Source: Micromonospora rhizosphaerae (lineage in GTDB: Bacteria; Actinomycetota; Actinomycetes; Mycobacteriales; Micromonosporaceae). Taken from it: a DNA stretch of 64,000 nucleotides. Made by a program: the position numbers and the translations under genes. The notes under the pieces are model-generated. The model was not told the DNA's origin. It saw only the letters and a list, made by a program, of their open reading frames with translations, and searched no databases. The stretch's first letter is position 1. Every line of letters starts with the position of its first letter. Shown here one piece after another: positions 17,286 to 25,625 of this stretch. Where the stretch lies: positions 3,472,001 through 3,536,000 of the forward strand of contig NZ_FMHV01000002.1 of assembly GCF_900091465.1 (NCBI RefSeq), read 5' to 3'.

Positions 17286-18488
17286 TCACCTGGTAACGCG
17301 GGCCTCGGGCGTCCGTTGAAGCTCGGCCCGGACTTCCGCGTCGTGCTCTCCGAGCGTGGGAGGCGGCTGGATCTGATCTTGGATCTGCCCATCGAAGCGA
17401 TGTGGGGGTCTGATGGACCGCACCTCGCCCTCAACCTGATGCCTGGCGACGGTGTGCAGGCGTAGGTGCTTGAACTGGGGGTCGTCAAGTGCCTCGTCGA
17501 GCTCAAGGACGGGTGCGTGGGGGACGTCGTTGAGGACGAGGCACTCCAACCACTCGTCTCGAGATCGAGTGGCGAATTTGGCCTGAAGCTCCACCCGCAG
17601 CGCCTCGTGATGCCGCACCCGCGCCTGATGATCGGCGAAGCGCGGATCGTCGGCGAGGTGCGGCATGTCCACCGCGGCGAGCAGGCCCAGCCAGAACTTC
17701 GGCGGGGAGGACAGATGAAGGGCGATGAGGGAATCGTCCCCGCACCGCATGGCAAAGCTCTGAGAAACCGCGGCGCGCCCAAAGGGACCCGGGTTCGTCC
17801 CGGACCCGAAGAGACTGTTGAAGGGCTCGATGAGGAAGTGGCTCATCGCCTCGAGCATGGAGATCTCCACGACGTGACCGAGACCGTCAACGGATCGCCG
17901 GACGAGCGCAGCGAGGACACCTTGTGCCGCGTACAGTCCGGTCACGGCGTCCGCAGCCGCGGGGCCAGTGATCTTGGGCTGGTCCGGGTCCAGCGTCAAG
18001 CTCAACATCCCGCTGTAGGCCTGGGCCACCGTGTCGTACGACGGCCGGTCCGCATACGGGCCGTCGGCGCCTAACCCGCTGATGGCGCAGTAGATCAGCC
18101 GCGGGTTGATCTCCAGGAGCCGGTCGTGGTCAACGCCGAGACGAGCCGCCACGCCGGGACGGAAGTTGTGGATGTACACGTCTGCGGTCCTGATCAGCTC
18201 GTCCAGCACCGCCTGGTCCTCGGCGTCACGGTTGTCGATCGTGATGCTGCGCTTGTTCCTGTTGAAGGCGCGGAATGTGGGCGCGTACATGGTGCCGTCG
18301 TACGAGCGGAACACGTCCCCGGAGCCGGGCCGCTCGACCTTGATGACGTCCGCCCCCATGTCGGCAAGGAGCATCGCTGCGTAGGGGCCGGTGATGAACG
18401 CCCCCTGTTCGACCACCCGGATGCCCTCAAGGGGCAGCGGATGCCCACTCCGTGGCCCGGTGGGTGCTGGGTGAGGAGAGGGAATCAT
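17286..18488 (-). CDS. Class III CoA-transferase (CaiB/BaiF family)
   Basis: This cytosolic enzyme (400 aa) transfers CoA between carboxylic acids. The N-terminal GIRVVEQGAFITGPYAAMLLADMGADVIKVERPGSGD, the FNRNKRSITID strand and PSYDTVAQAYSGMLS, which holds the expected catalytic Asp, are clear family signatures. ATG 18488 was chosen; the open frame continues to a TTG at 18530 within the operator. It is transcribed away from the citryl-CoA-lyase-like gene across a perfect inverted repeat. I infer that it activates citrate or a citrate analogue, which the neighbouring lyase then cleaves. Confidence 0.87.
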   Translation of the reverse strand: MIPSPHPAPTGPRSGHPLPLEGIRVVEQGAFITGPYAAMLLADMGADVIKVERPGSGDVFRSYDGTMYAPTFRAFNRNKRSITIDNRDAEDQAVLDELIRTADVYIHNFRPGVAARLGVDHDRLLEINPRLIYCAISGLGADGPYADRPSYDTVAQAYSGMLSLTLDPDQPKITGPAAADAVTGLYAAQGVLAALVRRSVDGLGHVVEISMLEAMSHFLIEPFNSLFGSGTNPGPFGRAAVSQSFAMRCGDDSLIALHLSSPPKFWLGLLAAVDMPHLADDPRFADHQARVRHHEALRVELQAKFATRSRDEWLECLVLNDVPHAPVLELDEALDDPQFKHLRLHTVARHQVEGEVRSIRPPHRFDGQIQDQIQPPPTLGEHDAEVRAELQRTPEARVTR

Positions 18489-18515
18489 CAAATTCGGTCC
18501 AGTTCTACTCAAGGT

Positions 18516-18549
18516 CTTCGCATAGCGCAAACTCCTGCGCTATGCGAAG
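18516..18549. promoter_or_regulatory. Perfect inverted-repeat operator (IclR candidate)
   Basis: CTTCGCATAGCGCA (18516-18529) and TGCGCTATGCGAAG (18536-18549) are perfect 14-bp arms with a 6-base spacer, placed between the divergent CoA-transferase and lyase genes. Its location and size fit a dimer/tetramer site for the cassette's IclR regulator, blocking or activating both promoters. Confidence 0.78.
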
Positions 18550-18618
18550 CTACGTACACGCGGGCGACCCGTCAAGAGGTTGCGTTGGGGTCCACCGACC
18601 ACTGGAAGGACTGAAACT

Positions 18619-19404
18619 GTGGCGTCGAAGGCAATGCGGACCGGTATCTCGCGGGTCTCCCCCGACCGCGTGGTGGTCAGGGGATTCGACCTGTCGTCGG
18701 AGCTGATCGGGTCGACCAGCGCGGCCGAGTACTTCTACATCCTGCTCACCGGGGCACGACCGTCTCCGGTCCAGGTGCAGATGCTGGACGCTTGCATCGT
18801 CGCCTTGGCCGAGCACGGCCTGGTGCCTTCCGTCCAAGCGGCACGCATGACGTACGCGTCGGGCCCGGAGGCGCTGCAGGGCGCCGTGGCTGCAGGACTC
18901 TTGGGCTGCGGGTCCGTGATCTTGGGCAGCTCCGAGGACACGGCGAAGGTACTGCGGCAGATCGTCGAAGACGCCGAACGGTCAGGCCAGACGCCTGACA
19001 ATGTGGCCTTGAAGATTGTTGGTGAGCTTCGTCAAGGGGGGCGGCACGTTCCCGGCGTGGGGCACCCCGTGCACCGGGAAAGCGACCCCAGAGCGGAAGC
19101 CCTCTTGGCACTGGTGGACCGGCTTGGCGCAAAGGGCCCACACGTGGAGGCGGTAAACGCGCTGGTCGCTGCTGTTGAACACGTGTACGGCAAGAGGCTG
19201 GCGCTCAACGTCTCCGGGGCGATCCCGGCAGTTCTGCTGGACGTCGACTTCCCGCTTGAGGCCATGAAGGGGGTGCCCTTGATCGGCCGGACGATGAGCC
19301 TCGTCGCCCACCTGCTCGAGGAGAGAACCGAGCCCATCGGCTTCGGCCTGGCGGCTGCCGCCGAACAGGCCATTGAACACGTTCAGCCGGTGCGGCGCTC
19401 GTAA
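18619..19404 (+). CDS. Citrate synthase-family protein, citryl-CoA lyase-like
   Basis: This short citrate-synthase-fold protein (261 aa) is the size of stand-alone citryl-CoA lyases rather than the roughly 430-residue citrate synthases. It contains the active-site region GVGHPVHRESDPRAEALL (His and Arg). The N-terminal AAEYFYILLTGARPSPVQ and the C-terminal FGLAAAAEQAIEHV are like the citrate-lyase-related family. GTG 18619 has GGAAGGA 8 bases upstream. The likely reaction is cleavage of citryl-CoA (or a methyl analogue) to acetyl-CoA and oxaloacetate, after the CoA-transferase step. A condensing role cannot be excluded. Confidence 0.8.
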   Translation: MASKAMRTGISRVSPDRVVVRGFDLSSELIGSTSAAEYFYILLTGARPSPVQVQMLDACIVALAEHGLVPSVQAARMTYASGPEALQGAVAAGLLGCGSVILGSSEDTAKVLRQIVEDAERSGQTPDNVALKIVGELRQGGRHVPGVGHPVHRESDPRAEALLALVDRLGAKGPHVEAVNALVAAVEHVYGKRLALNVSGAIPAVLLDVDFPLEAMKGVPLIGRTMSLVAHLLEERTEPIGFGLAAAAEQAIEHVQPVRRS

Positions 19405-19410
19405 TCCAGC

Positions 19411-19438
19411 GGGTCGGCCACCCCCAGGTGGCCGACCC
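19411..19438 (+). terminator. Terminator after citryl-CoA-lyase-like gene
   Basis: Perfect 11-bp arms (GGGTCGGCCAC and GTGGCCGACCC) around a 6-base loop begin 6 bases past the stop. The following 300 bases up to R2 show no gene. Confidence 0.75.
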
Positions 19439-19734
19439 ACTGGCCGCGCAGCACGGCCGGTGCGCGACGTCGGTTCATCAACAACCGGCCGAACCGATTG
19501 TGAGGCGCCGACTCCACGGATGCGGCGCGCGACTGTGTTGACGGAGGGCCCGGTCAGTGCCGGACGATGGGCGGTTGCGGGGAATCATGCTCCTCGAATG
19601 CGGCGAAGGCGAGCAGGTCGGCCACTTCGTCGATGTCCTCGTTGAGTCGGCTGGTCGCGACGCGGAGGCAAAGGCGTGTGCGGGCCGGAGAAGTAGCGGC
19701 CCTGCAGCGGCTCAGCGACCGAAGCCGCCTGCCG

Positions 19735-20143
19735 TGGGGCCCAGGATTGGGGAGCGAGATGGGAGCAGGCGGGTGCACCGAACGGCAGTCAACCGCACCC
19801 AACGGCACCGAACAGCGCTTAACGGCAACCACGCCCACCTGCGGATCAATGTTTGCGCAGGTCAGAGTCGGTGCAGCGTCCTGCTTCACACGGAGTGCTC
19901 AGCGGTTTTGCGCAGCAGTCGACGGTCCTCCATGTCGCCTGGCAGGAGAGTATGTGCAGGTCAGGGCGGTAAGGAGTCGCCGGATGGCCTGGCCTTGCAT
20001 GTGGGTGCAGATTGGGTGCAGGTTGGCGAAGTGGTCACCGCGTCCGAGTGCTCACCGAGACCGGAAAAGGGACGGCGCGCTGACCTGCGGCGATGTGGGA
20101 GAGCGGACCGGCGTGACCTCCCAGAGAACACCGAAGAGGTCAA
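19735..20143 (+). repeat. Direct repeat block R2 (right flank of cassette)
   Basis: About 409 bases, the second copy of the R1 block in the same orientation and with the same order of landmarks. It is followed after about 170 bases of unassigned sequence by a truncated transposase gene. No credible ORF lies within it, although long open frames cross it by chance. Confidence 0.8.
19779..19828 (+). repeat. Five 10-bp iterons in R2, with adjacent hairpin
   Basis: Five tandem decamers of consensus nnAACGGCAC, equivalent to 14157-14206. A 7-bp inverted repeat (ACCTGCG at 19837-19843, CGCAGGT at 19856-19862) follows, as in R1. Confidence 0.7.
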
Positions 20144-20316
20144 GCTTCGCTGCTCCCCGCTTGGCTGGTGTCGATAGTCGTCTGGATCCCGCCGACGCCA
20201 GCTACCAGGGTCTCACTGCATCGACGTGGGTCTCTGGATGGCGCCGTGCTGGCGTCGGCATGGATCCTGAAAGCTGGGACTTGAATCCCACCAGCAACCC
20301 TCTACGGCTGCTGCCC

Positions 20317-21192
20317 ATGAGCGACACGGACAAAGACATCGAAATTCTGACGCTGCGCCACCAACTCGCCATCCTGCAGCGCCAGATCGACAAGCCCCGC
20401 CTCACGCCGCCCGACCGGGCGTTCCTCGCCGCCCTCCTGCACCGGCTACCGAGGCCGACGCTGCGACAACTGCAACTGATCGTCTCCCCCGACACCGTCC
20501 TACGCTGGCACCGCGACCTGCTCCGTCGCCACCACGCCAACGCATCCCGCCCGAAACGGCCAGGCCGACCGCCCACCCACCGCCGCGTCCAGACCCTCGT
20601 CCTGCGCCTGGCCCGGGAGAACCCGACCTGGGGCTACCGGCGAGTCCACGGCGAACTGGCCGTGCTGGGCGTCAAGGTCGCCCCCTCCACCGGATGGGAG
20701 ATCCTCCACCGCAACGGCATCGAGCCCGCACCCCAACGCGACCACCAGACCTGGGCCACTTTCCTCCGCGGCCAAGCGCACGCGATCCTCGCCGCCGACT
20801 TCTTCGAAACCCGCACCCTGACCGGCGCACGCCTGTACGTCTTCGCCGTCATCGAACACGCCACCCGCCGCGTCCGCGTGCTCGGTGCCACCGCCCATCC
20901 CACCGCGGCCTGGACCACCCAACTGGCCAGGAACCTGGTCATGGACCTCCAGGACACCGGCGCCACGGTGAGGTATGTGATCCGCGATCGCGACAGCAGG
21001 TACACGGCTACGCTCGACGCGGTCTTCCACAACGAAGGCATCGCCATCGTGAAGACAGGTGTCCGCGTACCACGGATGAACGCGATCATGGAACGCTGGG
21101 TGCGCTCATGCCGAGCCGAACTCCTCGACCGCACCTTGATCCTGAACCAGGCCCAGCTTCTCCACGCACTCCGCGAGTACGAGACCTTCTAC
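20317..21192 (+). pseudogene. Truncated integrase-core (DDE) transposase
   Basis: A 292-codon remnant of an IS3/IS481-like integrase-core transposase. The N-terminal MSDTDKDIEILTLRHQLAIL, RPKRPGRPPTHRRVQTLVLRLARENPTWGYRRVHGEL and the catalytic residues (AADFFET, RDRDSRY, MERWVRSCRAELLDRT) are intact. It stops at ETFY (21192) where family members continue with an NEHRPHQ-type end; beyond this point the DNA is an antisense propeller remnant. The N-terminus also looks displaced, since family-like residues (PLRLLP) precede the ATG while the sequence further upstream is unrelated. It is probably inactive. Confidence 0.82.
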
Positions 21193-21661
21193 CCGCTTCG
21201 CGCCGGTGGCCCGGTCGATCGCGATCAGGTGGGCGTGCGATCCGACGCCGGCGTAGATGGTGGTCTCGTCGACGGCGATGCTGCGGACGTACTGCTCCCC
21301 GGGGACCGCCACGCCGTAGTCGCGCTGGGTGCCGGTGGTGGGGTCGTAGGAGAAGACCCGCCCGCCGGGGTAGGTGCCGCCGTAGCCGACCCCGTCGGGC
21401 GCGGTGTCCAGGGCCCAGATGTACCGGTCGGGGGAGACGTCGGCGACCTTGGTGACGGCGGTGCCGGTGGTGTCCACCCGGTACAGGTCACCGGGTTCGT
21501 ACGTGCCGACGTAGAGGTCCGTGCCGACACTGGTGGTGGCCCAGGCGCCGCCGCCGGTCGTCAGTTCGTACCGCTGGTTCTTCGGCGTGAGCGGGCCCCG
21601 TCGGTACGGCGAGGGCCAAGGCGGTCAGGGCGAGGACGGCGGTCAAGGTTCTGCGTCGCAA
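21193..21661 (-). pseudogene. Remnant of secreted beta-propeller protein
   Basis: The minus strand carries a signal peptide (RTLTAVLALTALALAVPTGP) after a TTG with GGAGGG upstream. It then jumps with a frame change into propeller sequence (GAWATTSVGTDLYVGTYEP, GEQYVRSIAVDETTIYAGVG) homologous to residues about 95-225 of the protein at 29309. About 80 residues are deleted at the junction, and the 3' end is cut by the transposase fragment at 21193. It belonged to the same family as 29309 and 49536. Confidence 0.8.
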
Positions 21662-21786
21662 CAGGCCCTCCGGTGAGTGGCAGGGGTAATTCCGGTCCGG
21701 ACTGTAATCCACCACTAGCCCATCACACCAGTGTCGTCACGTCGAGCCCTCAACCTCGGGGGGCCTCGTCCGTGCCGAGGTGAAGG

Positions 21787-22029
21787 TCATGCCGGCGTCG
21801 TCCAGCCACCGGCATCGTCGAAGATCGCGTTGTACATGCCCATACAACCCTCGTCGAAGACGCCGATGATCGCCTTTTCCCGGACCAGCTGGGCGGCCAG
21901 CGCCCGATCGAGTTCGACCTCGGGATCGTCCGGCAGTGGGGGCAGATCGCGGACATGGCTGGTGTCGTGGACGGTGCCGGGTGTCGCCTTGGGCGGGTCG
22001 GCCAACACGGGCAGCGTGTACCTGGTCAT
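21787..22029 (-). pseudogene. N-terminal remnant of a sugar isomerase
   Basis: 80 codons beginning at ATG 22029 with GGAG upstream. The segment IGVFDEGCMGMYNAIFDD resembles the N-terminal domain of L-fucose/L-arabinose isomerase-family proteins, which are several hundred residues long. The frame then stops. It lies just downstream of a decayed FGGY kinase gene on the same strand, which supports a former sugar operon. The family assignment is tentative. Confidence 0.5.
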
Positions 22030-22118
22030 GGGGCGACTCCTTCATCGCGTCACGCTTCAGCCGGAGATCGACTGGGGGGTGGACATGAGACGCGCCTGAC
22101 GGGCGGCGAGCGCGTGGG

Positions 22119-22938
22119 CTACCCCTTCGAACTCGCGTACAGCTCGCGGTACAGCCCGTACAGCTCGTCGTATTCGCCGGCGAGCTCTGGCCGGGGCTTG
22201 CGGATCTCCTTGATGGGGTTCCACGCCTCGATCAAGATGGCCCAGACCGTTTGGGCGGCCAGAAAGGCGGCCCCGTAGCTCGCACCGACGGTCTGTGGCG
22301 GGATCGGCCGGGCACGGCCGGTGATGTCGGAGCTGATCTGCGTCCAGAGTCAGCCCTGAGTGCCACCGCCGACGGTGACGATGCGCCGGATGTCGCCGCT
22401 GGCCGCCTGTACGGCAGCATCACCAGCCCCTGGCGCCCGGACCGGAGAGTTCGGCCAGACGCAGCAACTCGGGAAAGTCGGGTGAGCCGAACAGGTCGCG
22501 CAGCCAGGCCGTGATCGCTCCGGAGGTCGCCAGACCGCCGGCGAGATTGAGGTCCCGGGCTCCGGTCACCGCCGCCGCCTCCGCCGTCACGCGGCCGGCA
22601 ACGTCCCCAGGATCAACTCCGGCGCGATCGCCGTGGCCCACGGCAGGTACCAGTCCCGGTTGTCTGTGTCGTAGAGCGGTGTGCACTGGCTGGCGGAGTT
22701 GCTGGTCGAGCACGTACTGGTCGGTGAGCTGGAAGGCGAGCCAGGAGCTGGGCATGAAGAGGCGACGGGCGCGCTGGAGCAACTCGGGTTCGTTGTCCGC
22801 GACCCAGGCGGGGGCCCATGCCACTCACCCCGACGGCGACCACATCCGCTTCACCAGGGCCAGCAGTGGGCGACTGGGGGCGACGAATTCGTGCCACCAG
22901 ATGCCGACGTCCACACCGAGGACGGCCGCAACCTTCAT
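22119..22938 (-). pseudogene. Decayed FGGY (xylulokinase-like) kinase
   Basis: Family pieces are scattered over several frames of the minus strand: MKVAAVLGVDVG at the start (22938), ADVVAVGVSGMGP, then NEPELLQRARRLFMPSSWLAFQLTDQYVLD, a frameshifted segment, DVAGRVTAEAAAVTG, a deletion, and IRRIVTVGGGTQG interrupted by TGA before LWTQISSDITGRA and PPQTVGASYGAAFLAA. The reading ends at a TAG at 22119. Several frameshifts, at least one deletion and an in-frame stop make it non-functional. Confidence 0.8.
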
Positions 22939-23167
22939 GGGCGTGACGCCGGTTGCGTGCACGGTTACACGAGCGGCCCAGCTCGGGTTGGCGACCGCGG
23001 GTGCTGACCCCGACGGTCCACCACCGGCCGCACTCGATCGAGAGCGGCCGGTGGCGGGGCTTGACGGTTGGTAAGACGCCGACGCCCTCGTCCTCGCCCT
23101 TCTACCACCTCGGGCATTCCTCCGGTTGCCGCCGATCGGCCCGTAGAAAATCGGTTGCTGGCACACC

Positions 23168-23196
23168 TTGAGCCCGGCGGATCCGGCTGTCAGTAT
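23168..23196 (+). promoter_or_regulatory. Predicted promoter of the 23362 transporter operon
   Basis: TTGAGC (23168-23173) and CAGTAT (23191-23196) are 17 bases apart, followed by a perfect dyad. The rest of 22939-23361 holds no recognisable gene. Confidence 0.4.
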
Positions 23197-23209
23197 TTGG
23201 AGGTCTCAA

Positions 23210-23227
23210 TTTCGGTACTGACCGAAA
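23210..23227. promoter_or_regulatory. Dyad operator TTTCGG-N6-CCGAAA, site A
   Basis: TTTCGGTACTGACCGAAA has perfect 7-bp arms, placed downstream of the predicted -10 and 134 bases before the binding-protein start. Related sites lie at 31338, 49479 and 60889. Confidence 0.7.
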
Positions 23228-23361
23228 GCGGTCCCCTAGGTTCCGAGGATACACCCGGACGGGATGACAACAGCTGCTGCGTCGGGGCCGGGCGTACCGG
23301 GTATGCCTGGCGCCACGCGAGGACGGCGCGCCGATGAGGTCGCGCCGGTGAGGAGAGCAAC

Positions 23362-24612
23362 ATGCTTCGAAGATTGGTCGGCGGCCTGGCCGCGGCCGCG
23401 CTCGCACTCTCCGCAGCGGGCTGCGGCGGATCGGCCGGCGACGGCAAGCAGAGCGTGACGTTGTGGATGTACCCGCTGTCAACGAACGACCAGTCGGTCA
23501 ATCAGACCTTCTGGTCCGGTGTGGAGCAGGGTTTCGAGAAGGCGCACCCGGACATCGACGTCAAGGTGGAGATCCAGCCGTGGGAGAACAGGGAGGAGAA
23601 GCTGACCACGGCGCTGGCCTCCGGTAAGGGGCCGGACCTGGTGCTGATGATCCCCGATCAGGTGCCACAGTTCGCCAGGACCCGCTCGCTCCAGCCGGTC
23701 GACGACGCGCTCGGCGGCCCGCGCGAGGACTTCCAGCCGGGCGCGATCAGCGGGTCGACGTACGAGGGCAAGCTGTACCTGGCGCCGCTGTACCAGACCG
23801 CGACCCTGCCGGCGTACAACAAGAAGGTGCTCGCCGAGATCGGCGTCACCGAGGCGCCGAAGACCTGGGACGAGGTGCTGTCCTGGGTGCCCAAGCTGAG
23901 CGCGAAGGGGTACCAGACACTCGACTACACCGCCGCCACCGACGCCTCGCTCAACGGCTCGTATTACCTGACGCTGTGGCAGAGTGGCGGGCGCGTCTTC
24001 GCCCCGGACGGCAAGTCGGTGGCCTTCAACAGCCCTGAGGGCGAGAAGGCGCTGAAGATCCTCGTGGACATCTACAAGCAGGGCGGTATTCCCAAGTCGC
24101 AGCTCACCGCCCAGGGCGACGCGAGCACCGGCCCGATGGCCAAGGGCAAGGTCGCGCTCAACAACGCGATGTCCGTGCCGTTCCTCAAGAACCTGCAGAA
24201 GCTGTGGGGTGCCGACAACGTAATGGTCGGCCCGCCGCTGTCCAACGGCAAGCAGGGGGTCAGCTTCGGCCTGCCCGGCGGCCTGGCGCTCGCCTCGGCC
24301 GCGAAGGATCCGAAGGCGGCCAAGGAGTTCCTCCGCTACGTCACCGGCAGCGAGGTGCTCGCCGGCCTCAGCAAGGCGTTCGGGTACTTCCCGCCGCGCA
24401 AGTCCGTGCCGGTGCCGGACGACCCGGTGATGAAGCAGTACGAACCGTACCTGTCCACCATGTTCGCCGGCGAGGTGCAGCCCGCCTCCCGGCAGGTGAT
24501 GTCCGTGCTCGCGCCGCACATCCAGGCCGCGCTCAAGGGCGACAAGAGCCCCCGGCAGGCCCTCGACGACGCGGCCAAGGAAGCCAACGAGCTCATCGCA
24601 CGGACCGGATGA
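23362..24612 (+). CDS. Sugar ABC transporter binding lipoprotein
   Basis: This CUT1-type solute-binding lipoprotein (416 aa) is exported and anchored by a signal with lipobox LSAAGC. It has the family-1 binding protein layout: VTLWMYPLS strand, PWENREEKLTTALASGKGPDLVLMIPDQ, and a late GYFPPRKSVPVPDD segment. GAGGAGA precedes the ATG. Two permease genes follow directly. The product at 57694 is a close paralogue with a frameshift. The ligand is likely an oligosaccharide released by the secreted enzymes of this region. Confidence 0.9.
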   Translation: MLRRLVGGLAAAALALSAAGCGGSAGDGKQSVTLWMYPLSTNDQSVNQTFWSGVEQGFEKAHPDIDVKVEIQPWENREEKLTTALASGKGPDLVLMIPDQVPQFARTRSLQPVDDALGGPREDFQPGAISGSTYEGKLYLAPLYQTATLPAYNKKVLAEIGVTEAPKTWDEVLSWVPKLSAKGYQTLDYTAATDASLNGSYYLTLWQSGGRVFAPDGKSVAFNSPEGEKALKILVDIYKQGGIPKSQLTAQGDASTGPMAKGKVALNNAMSVPFLKNLQKLWGADNVMVGPPLSNGKQGVSFGLPGGLALASAAKDPKAAKEFLRYVTGSEVLAGLSKAFGYFPPRKSVPVPDDPVMKQYEPYLSTMFAGEVQPASRQVMSVLAPHIQAALKGDKSPRQALDDAAKEANELIARTG

Positions 24613-24677
24613 CGGTATCGGGCCGGCCCGGACGCCCTCTCGGCGTCCGGGCCGGCGCTATCGACAAGGGAGACAAC

Positions 24678-25625
24678 ATGACCGCGGTGAGCAGCCCGCC
24701 GGCCCGTCGAGCCGGCCCCGCCGCCGAACCGGCCACTACCGGAGCCGTCCAGCGCCGGCGGCGACGCCGCCGCGAGGCGTTGGCCGGTGTGGCGTTCGCG
24801 GCCCCGATGCTGGCGTTGTTCGCGGTGTTCCGGCTGGCTCCGACGTTCGAGTCGGCGTTGCTCAGCCTCACCGACTACCATCCGCTGGCGGGCTGGAACT
24901 TCGTCGGCCTGGGCAACTATCAGCGGCTGGTCGCCGACACCGGGTTCTGGCGGGCGCTGCGGGTCACCGTCGTGTACGCGTTGGTGTTCGTTCCGTTCAC
25001 CACCGTGCTGTCGCTGGTCACCGCGGTGCTGCTACAACGCCTGATTTGGGCGCGCGGATTCTTCCGCGGCGTTTTCTTCCTGCCGTACGTCACCAGCACC
25101 GTGTTCGCGGCGGTGATCTGGCGGTGGCTGTACTCGGTCGAGGGCGGCCTGATCAACGGGCTGCTGAACAAGGCCGGTATCGGCGACGTGCCGTTTCTCA
25201 ACGATGCCCCGCTGGTCCTGCCGTCGATCGCGGTGATGGCCGCGTGGAAGGGCTTCGGGTACTCGATGATGATCCTGCTGGCCGGGTTGCAGACCATCCC
25301 GGAGGAATACCTGGAGGCCGCACGGATCGACGGCGCGAGCGGGTTCGGGCTGTTCCGCCGGATCACGCTGCCACTGCTGCGTCCGGTGCTGTTCTTCGTG
25401 ATCGTCATCGAGACGATCGGCGCGCTGCAGGTCTTCGACGCGATGTATGTGATGACCGGGGGTGGACCGGTCAACGCCAGTTACTCGGTGGTGTACATGC
25501 TCTACGACCAGGGTTTCAAGTTCGCCGACTTCGGTTACGCCAGCGCCATCGGGATGGTGCTGTTCGTCGTCATCCTGGCGGTGTCGCTGATCCAGCGGCG
25601 ACTGCTCGACCGGAGCCCGTCATGA
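24678..25625 (+). CDS. Sugar ABC transporter permease, MalF type
   Basis: This integral membrane permease (315 aa) has about six helices after a long Arg-rich cytoplasmic N-terminus. The EAA loop EEYLEAARIDGASGFGLFRRITLPLLRP, which docks to the ATPase, is intact, and TGGGPVNASYSVVYMLYDQGF is typical of MalF-like CUT1 proteins. ATG 24678 follows AAGGGAGA by 6 bases; open frame upstream of it is not family sequence. The stop overlaps the next gene's start by 4 bases. No ATPase gene is in the window. Confidence 0.9.
   Translation: MTAVSSPPARRAGPAAEPATTGAVQRRRRRRREALAGVAFAAPMLALFAVFRLAPTFESALLSLTDYHPLAGWNFVGLGNYQRLVADTGFWRALRVTVVYALVFVPFTTVLSLVTAVLLQRLIWARGFFRGVFFLPYVTSTVFAAVIWRWLYSVEGGLINGLLNKAGIGDVPFLNDAPLVLPSIAVMAAWKGFGYSMMILLAGLQTIPEEYLEAARIDGASGFGLFRRITLPLLRPVLFFVIVIETIGALQVFDAMYVMTGGGPVNASYSVVYMLYDQGFKFADFGYASAIGMVLFVVILAVSLIQRRLLDRSPS

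Noticed and set aside
19567..21783. Single 738-codon open frame covering R2, the transposase and antisense propeller DNA
   Set aside because: Only codons of 20317-21192 look like protein; the rest is intergenic repeat and the complement of a propeller gene joined by chance.
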